From: Glandiceps talaboti
Lineage: Eukaryota; Hemichordata; Enteropneusta; Spengelidae
Direction of reading: 5' to 3'
Assembly (NCBI RefSeq): GCF_964340395.1
Contig: NC_135550.1
Span: forward strand, 26,689,176-26,753,175
Length of the DNA stretch: 64,000 bases
The notes under the pieces are model-generated. The model ran no database searches and was not told where the DNA came from. It saw nothing but the letters and a program-made list of their open reading frames with translations. Below are positions 46,101-58,909 of the stretch, piece after piece (positions within the stretch are counted from its first letter, which is position 1; the number at the start of each line of letters is the position of its first letter). Position numbers and translations under genes: made by a program.

Positions 46101-49100
46101 CACATAGACACCAAGGGGTAGTTGTCAGTACATAATTATGTATGATAAATCAACACGTAAGGGGCTAGGTCAATAGTTCAATGTAGGATAAACAGCTAAA
46201 AACTTTTAGTGGACCCCACCCCCCACCCCCCTCTAAATTGGCCAAAATTGAAAATGTCCATACAATTTCAAATCAGTATGTAGTAGCACTATGAATACAA
46301 AGCCAGTATGTAGTTAGGAAAAACAGTTTTTTTGTTGACACTAGTGAAAATTCTTCCATTTCTCAATTTGGGGAAATTTTTTAAAAGAAATAATTGCATG
46401 TTTAGGGATACAAACAGACCCATTAAAAACAAAATCGTTTCTGTAGGATGAGAGCGAGACAGCTAAAATAAAACATCCCAAAAGTAAAAGAATTTAGATT
46501 TTCATCCTACATTGAAATATATATTGATCTCGCACCTTATATCTCCATTGTTGAAACAGTTATATGTTGATTTCTTGTAAGGACATTGCCAGTGTTTATT
46601 GCAGGGTGTGGTCACTATGAAAAATAGGAAATAACTCATCAAATTGAACTATAAATGATACTATCATTAGCTGTTGAGCCACTGAACTCGGCATTCAGTA
46701 TATGTACCTCTAGCTCTGCATATGTGGCACTGCACTGTGAGGAACCAAAAGCTACAATGTATGCTACTAGAAGTATTTATTGATTTTGGGTACAAAAATA
46801 CATGTAGAACCCCTCATTGAAACCTTTATAGTAATGTTACCATGGATACTTCTTTTATGGGGAGACAATGTAAATAGTTTTTATACAACTTGTATAATTT
46901 GTTGCAATTTGAACTGTATGCTTTACTGTAAACACTCAACTCACTGGAGTTATATGGTGTTTTTTAAGGCCGGTAAATGATGATTTTATCGGGGTTGCAT
47001 GATCAATTTTACTGGAGTTCAGGGACTGAAGTTTCTCCACCGACGTGACGTGGCCACTGATTACTAAGAAAGTAGCGACGGAAAACATATAAAATGCTAA
47101 ATGATGTTTCAACTAATAAAATAACAAATTTGCTTTGCAAAACATCTTCAGTGTGCTAGGGAAGTTTTTGAAAAACTTTGCGTAGTCCAATGATTTTATG
47201 TTTTGCTTCTATGGTACCTGAGAATTGATTGTTTACGTACATTTGAATGGTTTTGTTGCAATTTTTTCGCCATTGTTGTGTCTATGTGTAGTGCGGAAAA
47301 TTATCAAATGCCAAAGATAATTTTATCGTGGTCAATATGTCACCTCATGTCAAAAAACCCACACTGACAAAACTGTCATTGGTATTAAAATTATATTCAT
47401 GAGAGTATAACTTCCTCTGTAGAGATGAAAGGTGTGAATGGTTTGTGGGCCACGTTTCCAGACCGGCAATATAGCATAGGGAGTGTGGTTAATGTTAATG
47501 ACTAATTTCCATAATTAATTATTTTCAGTAATATTAGGATGTATCTTAAGAATGCATACTTGAATTTCAATATCATTTAGTACATAATGTTAACCATAAC
47601 AAAGCGGGTACGTCCTATAACATTTGTTGATACAGCTTACAGCTTTAAAGAAAAATTTGCATAATTAGCGATTTTAGGTAACTAGGCTGTATCTTAAAAA
47701 GTCAAGCTTCAAATTTCATATATTGTAATATGGTACATATATCAACCATAATAATACGCACCTGTCCTATGAACTTTGTTGATACAACTTTTACCTTTAA
47801 TAAGTAATTTGCATAATTAGTGATTCCCTTATGGGAGGCATTCAGTTTAAATCTGGTTTCTGTTTGCTAAGAAAAGGTAGTTCTTACCATAAGCTCTGAC
47901 CACTATAGTGGTCTGAGCTACAAGCCAGGAAATGAATGTCTGCAGAAGCTTTAATGTGTTGACAAGGCAATTAACGACTACATGTTACTGTGTATTCATT
48001 GGGATTAACTGATTACAGCTGTAATTGATATCATTGATTAGATCTCCTTTGATTACATTTACAAAGCAAATAGCACTACCTGTACAATATTGGAAACCAA
48101 GATATGCCAATAGCAAACAAACCAACACTATAGTCTAGACTGTTCTGTTTCTTGTGAAATATTCCCTACTAGTCCCACTTGGGAATGATCCATCAAGTAC
48201 ATTTAAAGTGATGTGTTTAAAGGCCCACTTCCATTCTTGGTTTGAAAAACAGTTGCTTGACAGAGCAAGAGAAAAGGTTGATCCAGAACTAAAGAATGAT
48301 CTCATTGAATTCTAATTAAGATATTTAACACTAATGGAATGACACAGGATTGAAACACAGCCCTTTACGTAAGCGGCATGGACATAAATACCTTCATGTG
48401 AAACTCTAACCTGTATGACAAACAGAAAGGTATACTATACATGAAGTTCTAAAAAAGAATATAAGGGGCCTTATATGGGAAAATGTGTATTGTTAAGATA
48501 AATAGCATCTAACTGAATGACTTCCTCTTACATACAGTGTCAGTAGGGTAAACCTACACTGGACTCAAACCCCTCAACAGCCCAACAAACTGAGTATCAG
48601 ACAGTACCAGCTACATTCTAATTCCTCATTACTGTCTAGAGTATGTTATTTTATGAGTTCAAATACAGCAAATCAATACATCTTACACCTTCACTTAGTT
48701 TTGATACCTAAACGTTTCTACCATTCATTTTTATAATTAAAAACATACTCACAAACATTTGTACTTTCTTGTAAATAAGGTCTAAACCTGTATTTGATGA
48801 TAATGTTTTATATTCTTTTTATGTTTTCTGTTTAAGTTCATCTATAGCTTTAGTCCATGAAAGAGAAACATCTTGTAAGGAAATGATTGGATGATATAGA
48901 AATGTTTGCACTTTTACATTTGCATGAAATGTTTGGCATTTTTGGAGGCTTTTAAATCTGGCGGCTTTTAAATCTCACAATATCATTATTTTTAGATAGA
49001 TATGATCGGCTAAAGCAAAAGCTTTCCCCAGCTAACTGCCATGCAACCACTATCACCAACCAAACTGCAGTGCAACCACTATCACCAACCAACCTGCATG

Positions 49101-52100
49101 CCAAGCCGAAAACAACAAACCAAGGAAATAGGAAAACCCAGCCACTTATATTTTTAAGATATGCATCATGCTTCTACCTGAGTTGGTGGTATGTCATTAC
49201 TATTTGTCACATCTTGGTTTGACAATCTCATGAATTCATATACCTACAACATACACACAAAACACCAAATGTTAATTCTGTCAGTAGTGTTGACAGGGAC
49301 AGATTTAAAACATCACTGGTTCTTTGCTAAGTTGAACTGCTAGGGCTAGGTCATAAATTTGTAATTCATTTTATTGACCAAACTGATCCTAGCAAACCAG
49401 CAAGACTAGACTTTCAAATAGGTGGCACATTATTTTTTGTTTTTTTGTTATCTTAAAATGAATCACGGAAACAAAATGCAGGCACTGATAACAGTTTTAT
49501 GCATGAATCTTCCTTGTTTCATTTGATAGTAATGTTGATTTGTGATCACAGCGATATAGAATGTATCATTTTATATGTTTGCATGCTATCAGTGTCTATA
49601 CTTTATGTAATTTGTAACAAAATCTCTTTGTGTGAGACATGAAAAACATAGTGCTGTCGAATTGAAACTCCACAGTCACTCTGGTTTGGTAGTAAAACAC
49701 ATTGTGCTGTCTAATTGAAACTCCATAGTCACTCTGGTTTGGTAGTAAATACTTTCTTCATACAAATTTTTACTTTTTTTGAAAAGAGATTTCACTTGGT
49801 TGAATTCCAATGAGCAAGAATTAAAAGATTTTAAATATAGTCATGTACATTTATGTTTTAACTTGAAGACTGACAAAGTACATGTCACTGTCTTGGCTAC
49901 TAATTTTACATTTTAGTTAGAATAGTCAGATGTACTTTTTCAGACTTCAAATTAAAACACAGATGTATGCCACTAGTCAATTAATAGTCTTGACTGTATT
50001 TAGTGCAGACAATTTAAAAGATGTTTGATACAGTAGAGATTGATACTACATAGACAACCTTATACAGTTTAAATTTGCTGGTCAGCTACAGTGTATAAGT
50101 TAACATGACCAACAAGAATATGACATACTGAAACCATTTTAAATAATCTGAGATAAGTGTTCACAACTACCTTGAAGTAGAGTGATATATAATAACACTG
50201 ACTCACAAGTATAGCAGTGCATATAATAGTGATAAAAATGAGAAAAAAAGAATTCACTTCTAAATAAGCTGACAAGTAGCTATAGCAACTTTATCATTAA
50301 CAGACCCATGACAAAGTGGAATTGGGAACAGCTGATGACCTTGTTACCATGGCAACCGGTGTAGGGTTTTTGTTAGCAGATTACACCTTCCACTGGCGCT
50401 ACCTTGACATGTTAAGGTTATTATGCAAAGTAGTCACATCAGCTTATCATAGTTCATACTTATCAATATTGAAATTTAGAAAATAAGACAAATTATAAAG
50501 GAATAATCAATTGTCATAGGTGTGTACATTGTGTTTGGGATGGATGATATGAGGGGGAGGGGAAGTAACAGATAATAAACAAACAAGTGCTCTTAATCCA
50601 CAAATGGTATATGTTTCTGTAGTTATCATGTATTGACACTTTTCATGTCAAATAGAATTATTTGTTTATATGAATGTAGAGACCAAGATGATAAAATAGA
50701 GTTTGGATTCAATAATGGCAACAAAAGAAATGATAAAATCTGCAAATCAAAGAGATTTAGAAATAAATGGTTTCATTCCACGAAAACATTTTAAACTCCA
50801 GATGTAGGAGTGGATGTAGGATGTGTAAGTGATCCAGTAAGGAGAGGTGTTCAGGAGTGAAAGTCATGTGTGTTCAATGATGACTTCTTGGAACAACAAA
50901 CGATGGAAATAAGACCAAGACATTAACAGGGGGAATAGAGTAAGAGTTTAGAATCACACCATTGCCAAGGTAAATAGGGGTGGCAGGGGGGAGGGGGGGA
51001 GAGGATGGGGTGGATATGTTAGAATCTTACCGTTGATGTGGTGATGCCAGGGAACAGTCTCAGCAAACCAATATTAGTGTTCATGTTGGTGTGAACTTTG
51101 AACTTCTCTGTACTGGTACTTCTAAAAATACTATCCCAACTTACTGGAAAATAAAAATATGAATGATACAAAATATGCTTGTTAATATAATGACAATGAA
51201 GAGTATTTATGTGCCAATAATTCTCTACAAAGCTAGCAAAGCTATAGGTGTAGATGTACATTTTAACTATTATAACTCCTCACTGGTATTTACCAATAAC
51301 AGGCTCAGCACATCAGCCTAAATTTGTCTAGTACCATACAATCCCTGCAGCCAGTCTGGCAAATACCGGTAGGATTAAAATTGTCCCTTATCCTGCAAGG
51401 TTTAAATTCACAATGCTAGGTTGACTGGGGCACAGTGATGGTTCAAATCTTGTCCAAGGAATTAGTCATGCAGAAACAAATGGCAACGGTGGGACTCTAT
51501 CCTGAAGATTGCAGATTTATAGCCAACCACTACCATTTGACCATCATGACTCCACACTCACCCAGATAGATATTGTATTCCATTGAATCTAGTAAACTTC
51601 ACACCATTAGAAGTATGTACAACTATCATTGGCTAAACAGTGCAACTAGAGAAAACTGAAGACATGCCACAACAAGAAAGATAGAATTAGTTTAGATCAC
51701 CTTACCTTCAATATCAACATTCATAATAACCAAGGGAGGTAAATTTGGTGAATCAAATGCATCAAAGCTGTGAGAAGCTACTTTGGTTACACGATTTCCC
51801 CGGAACAATTTATTGTTGAAGAATAAAGTCACCTGTAGTAATGTAAAGAATACAAAATTTTCCTGAGTTTGTTTATTATAACCATGTCAATATTAGTGTG
51901 TCCAATGTGGATTTTGATGACCATGCTATCATATACAAAGAACACATATATGCTACATCCTGGAGAGTTATCTAAGCATTTTTGTGCAGTACAAAGTTTT
52001 AATTTATTGTAAGTATTCACCTGAATCCACCTCAACAGATGAGTGTTCATCATAGTATATATCAATATGTTGACTGCTTTATATATAAAATACATGTAAA

Positions 52101-55100
52101 ACAGTCAACATTTATTTAGATGTGTGTGATTGTATTTTAACCTTAGTAGACTGATAACAGTCCCTTGGTAGATTTTCTTTGGTCTCATAATCTTCAATGT
52201 TTTGAGTTTGTTATTCATTTTTAGCTTCGTAAAGTTAAATGTCCTCAACTTTTTTGTAAAAAGATTTCCTAGTTACTAGTAGTGGGAGGGTTATACATGC
52301 ATTCATCCGACTATTTTTGCAATCACTCCCTCAGGTCCTTATTTCACATAAAAAACACACTTGTGTAGAAAACAATATTTTATTCAAATAATGAATGAAA
52401 AAAGGCTGGAGACTTGAGCAAGTCAAATTAGTAGTTCCATGTAATTCTATTATAAAATAGGGTGTCAGTCTTTAGAGGGGTTAAAGAAGACCGTACTACA
52501 CTTTAAACTATAGTGTCAAACTTTACACCCTGTTCAAGTACTTTGAAATACCAATGTTACTAATACTCTACTTTATATTCATCTTTCTCAATGCAACAAT
52601 ATGACTACTTGACATTACAAGTGCAAACACTTCAAAATCATATAGTCAAATATTATTACAACTCTCAGATGACTGATATGAAGTTTGTCACATTTTATGT
52701 CCATTAGTTTTATCTAGATCAATGACCTAAATAATCATTGAACCTTGCATTGCAGGATTTTAGAAAATGCCTGTTGATAAAGGTCTACATGACAATAAGG
52801 CTGACAATGGGGGGGGGGGGGGTCTAGGGGGCAAGGTAATGTCTCTCATAGCTACACAAGTAAGCCTACAAGGTCACCTATCCAAGTGGCCATACACTGC
52901 ACATCAAGGGTTTTTTATAAAACTTTTAGTACAATGAAGTACTTGCTTGGTGTTATAATTTTATAGTGCTTTTGCAAAGTCAGACTTTCATTTCCATTGA
53001 CATAATGAACATTATACAAGACGACAACAAAAATAGTATTACATGTAAGGAATGCAAGAGTTTGCAGTGTTTTAATATAAGTTACAGATTTGTTAAACTA
53101 CTAATTAAATTGGATTAACTATAACTTTATAAGAAAATTAACAATTCTATTTGGGTACATAAGTGTGATAAAGATATTAAAGAACATGACAATGAAATAG
53201 GCGTATGTTATAAGCATATTGTATTTCTACTTGTAGAACAATGTTGAAAGGCTGTGCACTACTAAAAAAGAATAACTGCCATGATCTAGTTGCTGATGTG
53301 TCTACCCTTGTCTGTTTGTAAATGTTTTTTTTAGATGAATTTGTCAGTCTATAGCCTGAAAGGTCCTGTCTTTGGTCAACTTATGTAACCACTCGAGTGG
53401 AAACGACTGGAGAGTCCATGTATTTGATTTTTTAACCCAATAAATAAATTGGTCTACATACTGTGTACCTGAACAACACGGCATCAAAATAGTGGAAAGG
53501 GAGATACGGTGTAAATAGAGCATGAACTGCTAGTAGTAGTAGAACTAGGTCACAGTAGCTATTGTTATTAGTTCTCAGTCCCCATATACTAGGAATCATG
53601 CAAGATGGATACTCATTTTTTGACTATGTAATTCTATAGTCCCAGATGCATAAAGGTGGGCAGACATGGGGGGGGGGGGGGGGGGGTCCTCTGACAGTTA
53701 GATACTTATTCATTCATACATTTTAGTCATGTATACATAATTTCTATCCCTAATCTCAACCTCCACATAGAATTTGCTGAGATAAACATCAGATATTTGA
53801 TTACAAATAAAGTTTAAATATAAACACAAATAGTTTATAAGTTACATCTTAAATTGGGGTAATGTCTTTTACATCCGTCTCTTTATCTCCAATCTGTTAT
53901 CAGTACAACAGTGATGTGTAATATTGGATAGAATGATAACACAGCAAGTGTCAACATTAACTGATACTAGTTCAGTGATGTGGTGTTTGGAAACACTGAT
54001 TACACAGAATGAAATCAATACATGAGTAGTTTTTTCAGTCATATGTTATTGCCAATAATATTATAACACCTATAACACTGGATAATATGGGAATATAGAA
54101 TTAACACTATAGTTACAGAGGCATGCAACCACTACCCAAATCAACCCCACCCTATCCTGTGTAATTACGCAGTCACAAATATGTTGCCTCCCAAATTATG
54201 CTAAAATGATAGTGTACGGAGTTTGGTGACAAGTACAGAGCTGTACTACAATGAACCCTAATATTATCAAGGTCTACGGAGAACTATGCGAGTACAGGGT
54301 TGGGAGTACAGGATCAAACTTACACAGTGGATCTCGCTACTCTGTAAATGTATAGGGAGAACTCTGTTCAGCATACTTAGCTAACTAGCAAGTACAGACT
54401 CTGAGTTCAATGATGGAACTCTTGTCATTAGAAAGATCTAGGGGATTCAACTCCTGTGTACTGAGATAAATATCAAGTACAGAATTGGATCTCAAAGACA
54501 TATAATTAATGTATTATATAGTGTAACACATAAACATGTGATGTACCTTACCTCTGGTATGACCATATGACCAGCTAGATAAATAGCACCCAATAAATTG
54601 TCTCTTCCATCATTCCGTAATTCAAACAATGGTACCTTTTAAATGATAATGAAACATTAATAAATGCATTGAAACTCACACTGTGGAGTAAGCATTGTAG
54701 ATTGGGATTCATAGAACTGATTTTTTTACATTCCGAGTGTTCTCACTAAGTCTACAGAAACTCTTTTCTCATTCATTTCTTTAAATTTAGAAATTTTTAA
54801 ATATAAAAAATATAATCAAACTTTGCCAATGCTCGAAAATTGATGACTCAGCATTTTAAAAACAATTCTACTGGTCTATCATCCGTACTAGTATAGTTTA
54901 ATTCAATGATTTCAGTGTCATTTTTTCATAAGACAGATATATATATATATATATTATATTGTTCCACACATATGAATTTATTTCTTCTTTCAAGCTGATT
55001 GTGCCATCAAACTGCATCTCAAAGTCAACTCATACTATACCTGTGAGCCTGTTAAAATAACAGGTTTGCCTAAATTTTCAAACATGAATGATAAAGCTGA

Positions 55101-57572
55101 CGCTGTGTAAGCCATAGTATCAGTCCCCAGCAATACAACAAAACCATCAAATGCCTCGTAGGATTTCCTAATGTCTTCAGCTATTTTAATCCAGTCTGTT
55201 GCATGCATATTGCTGGAATCTATCAGTACTTCATATTCATCTACACAGTATACCACACGTCGATTCTGTGGTGATAATCTGAGCAAAGAAATATGTTGTA
55301 TTATTTATTTTAGGATTTTTATCAACCAAAAGACAACTGACAGTACCACAAATGTATTGAAATTGGTCAAGAAATCATTTTTTTAATATAATAACTTAGA
55401 CATTCAGAATAACTTTTTTCCAATGTGTCACTTCAATTATTTTCAAACTTGTTCTTCAAGAATATTTTTTACAAAAACTATGAAACAATAGTTGAAGAAA
55501 AACATTGACGAATACTATCTAAATACACAAATACAGAAGTTATTGTCAGTCTTTCAGATCACATATACTCATTACTATTTCTATTCAGCTCTACTTGATT
55601 TGGTTATCAAATTGAAAGATATAACTACTCACGGTAAGACAAATGGTTTGTTGCAGACATCATCACGTCCAAGTCTCATAGCATATTCTTTATCATGTAA
55701 TACTGGCATACTGCGAATCATCTCAGTAAGGTACTTGTCAACAGGTACATACACTGTATTTAAGAGATTGGACCATGTCTAACATTCATGTGAGCTCATA
55801 TTTAACCAAATTTACTGGGAGGAAGGAGGGCCGGGGGTGGGGGTGAGGGTGGTTATCCTCTCATTTAACACCACTTACTGCAAGTTTCAGTCATACTACG
55901 TTGTTGAGTAGTGAACTTTTAGTGCTTATTGTTTTATTGTAATTTTGTCTTACTTTGTTTTGTGTTTTTATCTAATAGAACTGAACCAGCGATTCTTATC
56001 TTTACAATATATTCTTATATTGTTTAGCCAAATCATTTTTCCAAAGAAGGAAATCAGTCAAATGCAAAAAAACCCCACATTTTTATATGTAAGAATTCAC
56101 TGCCTGAGTACTTTTACTTTTGCACACCCCTGTAACATTCACATACCTAGGACAGGATTATGCACATACACAACTCAGTAGAGCTGTGGGTTGTACTGAG
56201 TAAATGTACAATATCCCTGTAACAGCTCTGCCAATTTGTACTAGCTGTGTGAAAAATGCTAGTGGGATAGGAACAAAAGAGTTGCTACAGGGTATTATTC
56301 CACCATAGCTGTTACATGTATGTGCACAACTGTGTGCTAGGTATGCAGTACACAGCTATGGTACTGGGATGTGCAAAACAGTCATGGCACAGAGGCGGTA
56401 TTCCATATCCATGTAACATCCATATATTTCACAACCATGTACCATGGCTGTGATGCACACAGTTGGTACATAGCTATAGCTGTGCTCTTCTTCCTAGCAC
56501 TAGTATGTGGCCACATCCTAGTGCACATCCTAGTGCTAGGATGTACAAGGTTCCCTGTATGGTAAGGATCATGTTTAAATACAATAGCAGAGTATAATGC
56601 TTGGAGTAAAACATTAATGAAACAAAGCTGTACGATAATTTTATCTGGCAAATTTTATCATTCAGATGTGATACGATAATTTTAAATGAACTTCAACCAG
56701 ATTTTGGTACATACTACAAGGTTATCACACTATGTGACATTAGCATTGGGAAAAAAGAGTAATATTATTTTGTTGACCCTACACTTTTTCTGTGAATCTT
56801 CACTAAGTAAGAAAACTATGTTGGGTTTCTTGTTTCCTTTTTCTTGTTTACATATTTTGCATACTTTTCTCACAACAGGTTTTAATATATCCCCCCCCCC
56901 TTCAACATGATAATATATGGAAAAGAGGAAATAAATGTGTTTCTAGCCATATATAAATATATTTATATAACACTTTTGTTTCATTAATTTCATACAACAC
57001 TTAACTTTCCCTCCCCCTCCATAAAATGTATTTAAAAATACAAATATTATTAAACAAAAAAAGCTGACCCCTTTGATGTATTGGTATGTATGGATTTTCA
57101 AAGAAACGTGATTTCCATACGATTACATGTCGTTACTTTTGTGATGTGGTTAATTTGTCATGTATATATTGCGGATCTTGATTTTGACATTTTAAATGTT
57201 TACCACGAGGACAAGGTCAGAACCGCTTAAAAAGTAAATGTTACACGTTTCACTATTCGAACACCAAGCGTGCATGCGGGGACAGCGACGAGAGTCAAAT
57301 TTTCCCTTGAAGTTTGACTCACCTCCATCGACACATTTCATGCCGATAGTACCGCCAGTGTACAACACCAAAACCCTGGATTCTTGGATGTCGAGTGAGT
57401 CGTTTGACTGTAACACTTTCGCTCTTTCACTTATTTGTTCTTCAATAGCACACGTTTCCAAAGAAAATTCATTCCGAAACTCCCGAAATCGCTGCTCGTG
57501 TTCACTCTTCTCCATTTTGCGTACGTTTATGGTTTGAGACGTCAGTTTGTTTTCGCCATTGGAAAACGACAT
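40118..57572 (-). CDS. ASPG: L-asparaginase with C-terminal ankyrin repeats
   Basis: Exons: 57323-57572, 55633-55753, 55041-55278, 54552-54635, 51706-51832, 51031-51143, (49178-49243 optional), 43988-44173, 43377-43613, 42431-42526, 41758-41921, 41475-41561, 41037-41136, 40118-40288. All junctions keep phase: 657 residues without the optional exon, 679 with it (human ASPG is 573). Asparaginase signatures are present: LVLYTGGTIGMK (nucleophile T72), GVYVPVDKYLTEM, SSNM (145-148), GFVVLLGTDTMAYTAS (T176-D177) with KPVILTGSQ, and QPPMKGIVLQTYGAGNAP. The C-terminal third has ankyrin repeats (DYDGRTPLHIATCEGNYEAV; DRFGHSPLMDAI; ADLNATDYNDRTALHL; DSFGATAESLAKQH). It hydrolyses asparagine to aspartate and ammonia; mammalian ASPG also has lysophospholipase activity. 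It should be cytosolic, as there is no signal peptide. An N-terminal extension of about 65 residues is partly helical and charged. Confidence 0.95.
43071..43100. repeat. (TTG)n microsatellite
   Basis: About ten TTG triplets in an ASPG intron. Confidence 0.9.
43742..43910. repeat. GT microsatellite and two poly-G tracts
   Basis: A (GT)n run followed by a poly-G run (about 43760-43773), then a T9-G18 tract at 43882-43909. ASPG intron. Confidence 0.85.
44530..44725. repeat. Minisatellite, about 56-bp unit
   Basis: Three to four units with the blocks acataatttgtggaatg, gtgtacccagaca and gtgagggacatatga. The first and last are diverged. It lies in the 5-kb ASPG intron. Confidence 0.75.
45472..46165. 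repeat. Tandem repeat, about 180-190-bp unit, four copies
   Basis: Units start near 45472, 45661, 45839 and 46024. Each begins gtgac(c/t)cc..acccc, then atcaaaatttcaacattttgg, then (in the last three) acacacaggcaccaa, atcagtacata and gataaatcaac. Immediately after it, inverted blocks (46178-46210 against 46480-46517, sharing ttcaatgtaggat) suggest that the array is part of a larger element. Confidence 0.7.
47500..47830 (-). repeat. Dispersed repeat family B, tandem pair
   Basis: Two copies of about 160 bp, each with gtatcttaa, caatat/gtacat, aaccata, tacg...cctat, 'ttgttgataca' and 'gcataattag'. The reverse complement of the end matches 57.89-57.96 and 58.64-58.70 kb (aattatgcaaatga, then attaaaag and ctacatcaacaagct). 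It is a dispersed element of unknown class. Confidence 0.55.
48222..48385 (+). repeat. Dispersed repeat family A, copy 2
   Basis: Partner of 17995-18185, with the same order of blocks (cagagcaagagaaaaggttg, aattaagatatttaacact, aatgacacaggattgaaac). Confidence 0.5.
49025..49100. repeat. 31-bp tandem duplication
   Basis: Two units of 'tgcaaccactatcaccaacc' with flanking aactgc/actgca. It lies 80 bp downstream (in gene direction) of the optional ASPG exon. A 17-bp duplication (ggcttttaaatct) is at 48951-48980. Confidence 0.7.
49178..49243 (-). CDS. ASPG: Candidate 66-nt cassette exon of ASPG
   Basis: It is bounded by a fair acceptor (gtatgttgtag) and a GTAGAA donor and encodes 22 residues in phase 0-0: VYEFMRLSNQDVTNSNDIPPTQ split over positions 1-22. 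The flanking exons join perfectly without it (...GITTST then VKAFLQPPMKG...), as in other ASPG proteins. Including it inserts 22 residues just before that conserved segment. Confidence 0.45.
49645..49752. repeat. 57-bp tandem duplication
   Basis: Two nearly identical copies of a unit with 'gtgctgtc.aattgaaactc' and 'agtcactctggtttggtag'. The low divergence suggests a recent event. ASPG intron. Confidence 0.85.
51335..51552 (-). mobile_element. Diverged SINE copy (same family as 16.2 kb)
   Basis: Inverted match: accatacaatccctgcagcc, taggattaaa, gttgactggggcacagtgatgg, caaatcttgtccaagga, agaaacaaatggcaacg, and a tRNA-like head ending in atgactccacac. It is older than the 16.2-kb copy. ASPG intron between exons 6 and 5. 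Confidence 0.65.
52809..52822. repeat. Poly-G tract
   Basis: Fourteen consecutive G in the 2.7-kb ASPG intron. Another of 18 G lies at about 53670-53687. The rest of this intron (51.83-54.55 kb) shows nothing I can name. Confidence 0.85.
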
Positions 57573-57747
57573 GAATGTAATTTAATACATTGAGTCACTT
57601 TACACGTTTCAGATCATGTACCGTACCCGAGTCCCGTACCGGTTTTTGAAGTGTGTTGCCGTACTGCGTTGTTTTTATTCGTAGCTAGTTTCAAAGGTGA
57701 CAATCGCGATTACGTTTGTGAGCGAGTTTGACAGGTCACCGGCAAGT

Positions 57748-57764
57748 CACGTGATTGACACGTG
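57748..57764. promoter_or_regulatory. Paired CACGTG E-boxes upstream of ASPG
   Basis: CACGTG at 57748-57753 and 57759-57764, about 180 bp upstream of the ASPG start codon. The first sits in GTCACGTGAT, close to the TFEB/USF site. Direct spacing is 11 bp. Binding factors are inferred only. Confidence 0.5.
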
Positions 57765-57889
57765 GTTATGGCACGGCCTGGCAGTACACTGACTGACAGT
57801 ATTCACTCACATATTGTTTCCGTGCCATTTTTCATATTTATAATGTTTCAAGGTATATATTTCTGGTTATTTGTATCTTTTTTGTGATG

Positions 57890-57965
57890 TCATTAATTAT
57901 GTAAATGAATCATGAAAATTAAAAGCTACATCAACAAGCTGTACATAACTATAGGACAGTATGTT
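57890..57965 (+). repeat. Dispersed repeat family B, fragment
   Basis: aattatgtaaatgaatcatg, aaaattaaaagctacatc, aacaagctgtaca and aggacagtatg, matching 58640-58710 directly and 47.5-47.8 kb inverted. Confidence 0.55.
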
Positions 57966-58109
57966 TTGTTATTGTGATGTATGTTTGTCCTGCTGGCTTC
58001 CAGGAATTGATCCAGCCAAACTTTGTACTTTATTTTATGATGGAAATAAGCTAAATCATGGCGGATAACTTCGTCCCAATTTCATTATTCGTACAGATCG
58101 TACGCGTAC

Positions 58110-58400
58110 CATTTCAACGCGTCCGTTCAACTTAGTCCAGTTCTTGACAGTGACGCTGACTTCGTACTTTCACAGTCTAGTCGAGTCAATCCCATTGCTC
58201 AAGTCGGTATGTGGTTCAACCCTCATGGTGAACGAAGCGCAAACGGCGCATGTCAGTAGGTAGTCCTGCTTGCATACGGAGGAATTCGGGACTCGATTCT
58301 GACAATTGTCCCTCCCCCTCCGTCCTGCGAAGAGCCAGCCGTGAAATACGGACTTACTAAAAATGCTGGTAACTATGAATAAAATCGCCCAGTGGTCAAA
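58110..58400 (+). repeat. Repeat related to the 15.9-kb MITE interior
   Basis: The block atgtggttcaaccctcatgg, gaacgaagcgcaaacggcgc, atgtcagtagg matches 16003-16055 (atgtggttaaacgccatgct, aagcacaaacggtgc, atgtcagtag). The upstream cttagtccagttcttga is a weak match to the MITE end. It may be a diverged relative or the autonomous-family remnant. The borders are uncertain. Confidence 0.45.
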
Positions 58401-58619
58401 TATTAGCAATAAATCTATTATTTAGTCTGTTTACCTCATTTTGACTGCAAAAGTCCTATAGCGGATGACCAAAACTATCAAAATCGGAATTATATTATTA
58501 GGTATAGTGACGCATTACAAATAATGACAAATCGGAGATGTGTACCTTCGTATAATTGACATTTGTGCAAACTAAATGAAATTTCAAGCATACATGTGTA
58601 AGATATTGACTAATTACCA

Positions 58620-58770
58620 GGAATAATTCACACAAAGTATTTAATTATGCAAATGACTCATTAAAAGTAAAAACTACATCAACAAGCTTTACAGGACATG
58701 GTACTGACTTTCAGCTCATAGGCTCATAGCCTTCTTAGCTGTAATTGACATGATTGATATGTGTATGCAA
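58620..58770 (+). repeat. Dispersed repeat family B, second fragment
   Basis: tttaattatgcaaatgactc, attaaaagtaaaaactacatc and aacaagctttacaggacatgg, then agctgtaattgacatgattg, which also recurs near 48.01-48.03 kb. Confidence 0.5.
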
Positions 58771-58909
58771 CAAATTATTCTGTCTAAATAACTGAAAATC
58801 GTTAATTATGCTGTTGACCCATCCGGGACGTTTCTCAAAACCCAGTGAGCAAGTTTTCGTTGGAATTGATTATTGATGCGTTTGCAATTGCATGACAGAT
58901 CAGGAGGAC

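Noticed and set aside
57238-57537. 99-codon plus-strand frame
   Set aside because: Antisense shadow of ASPG exon 1.
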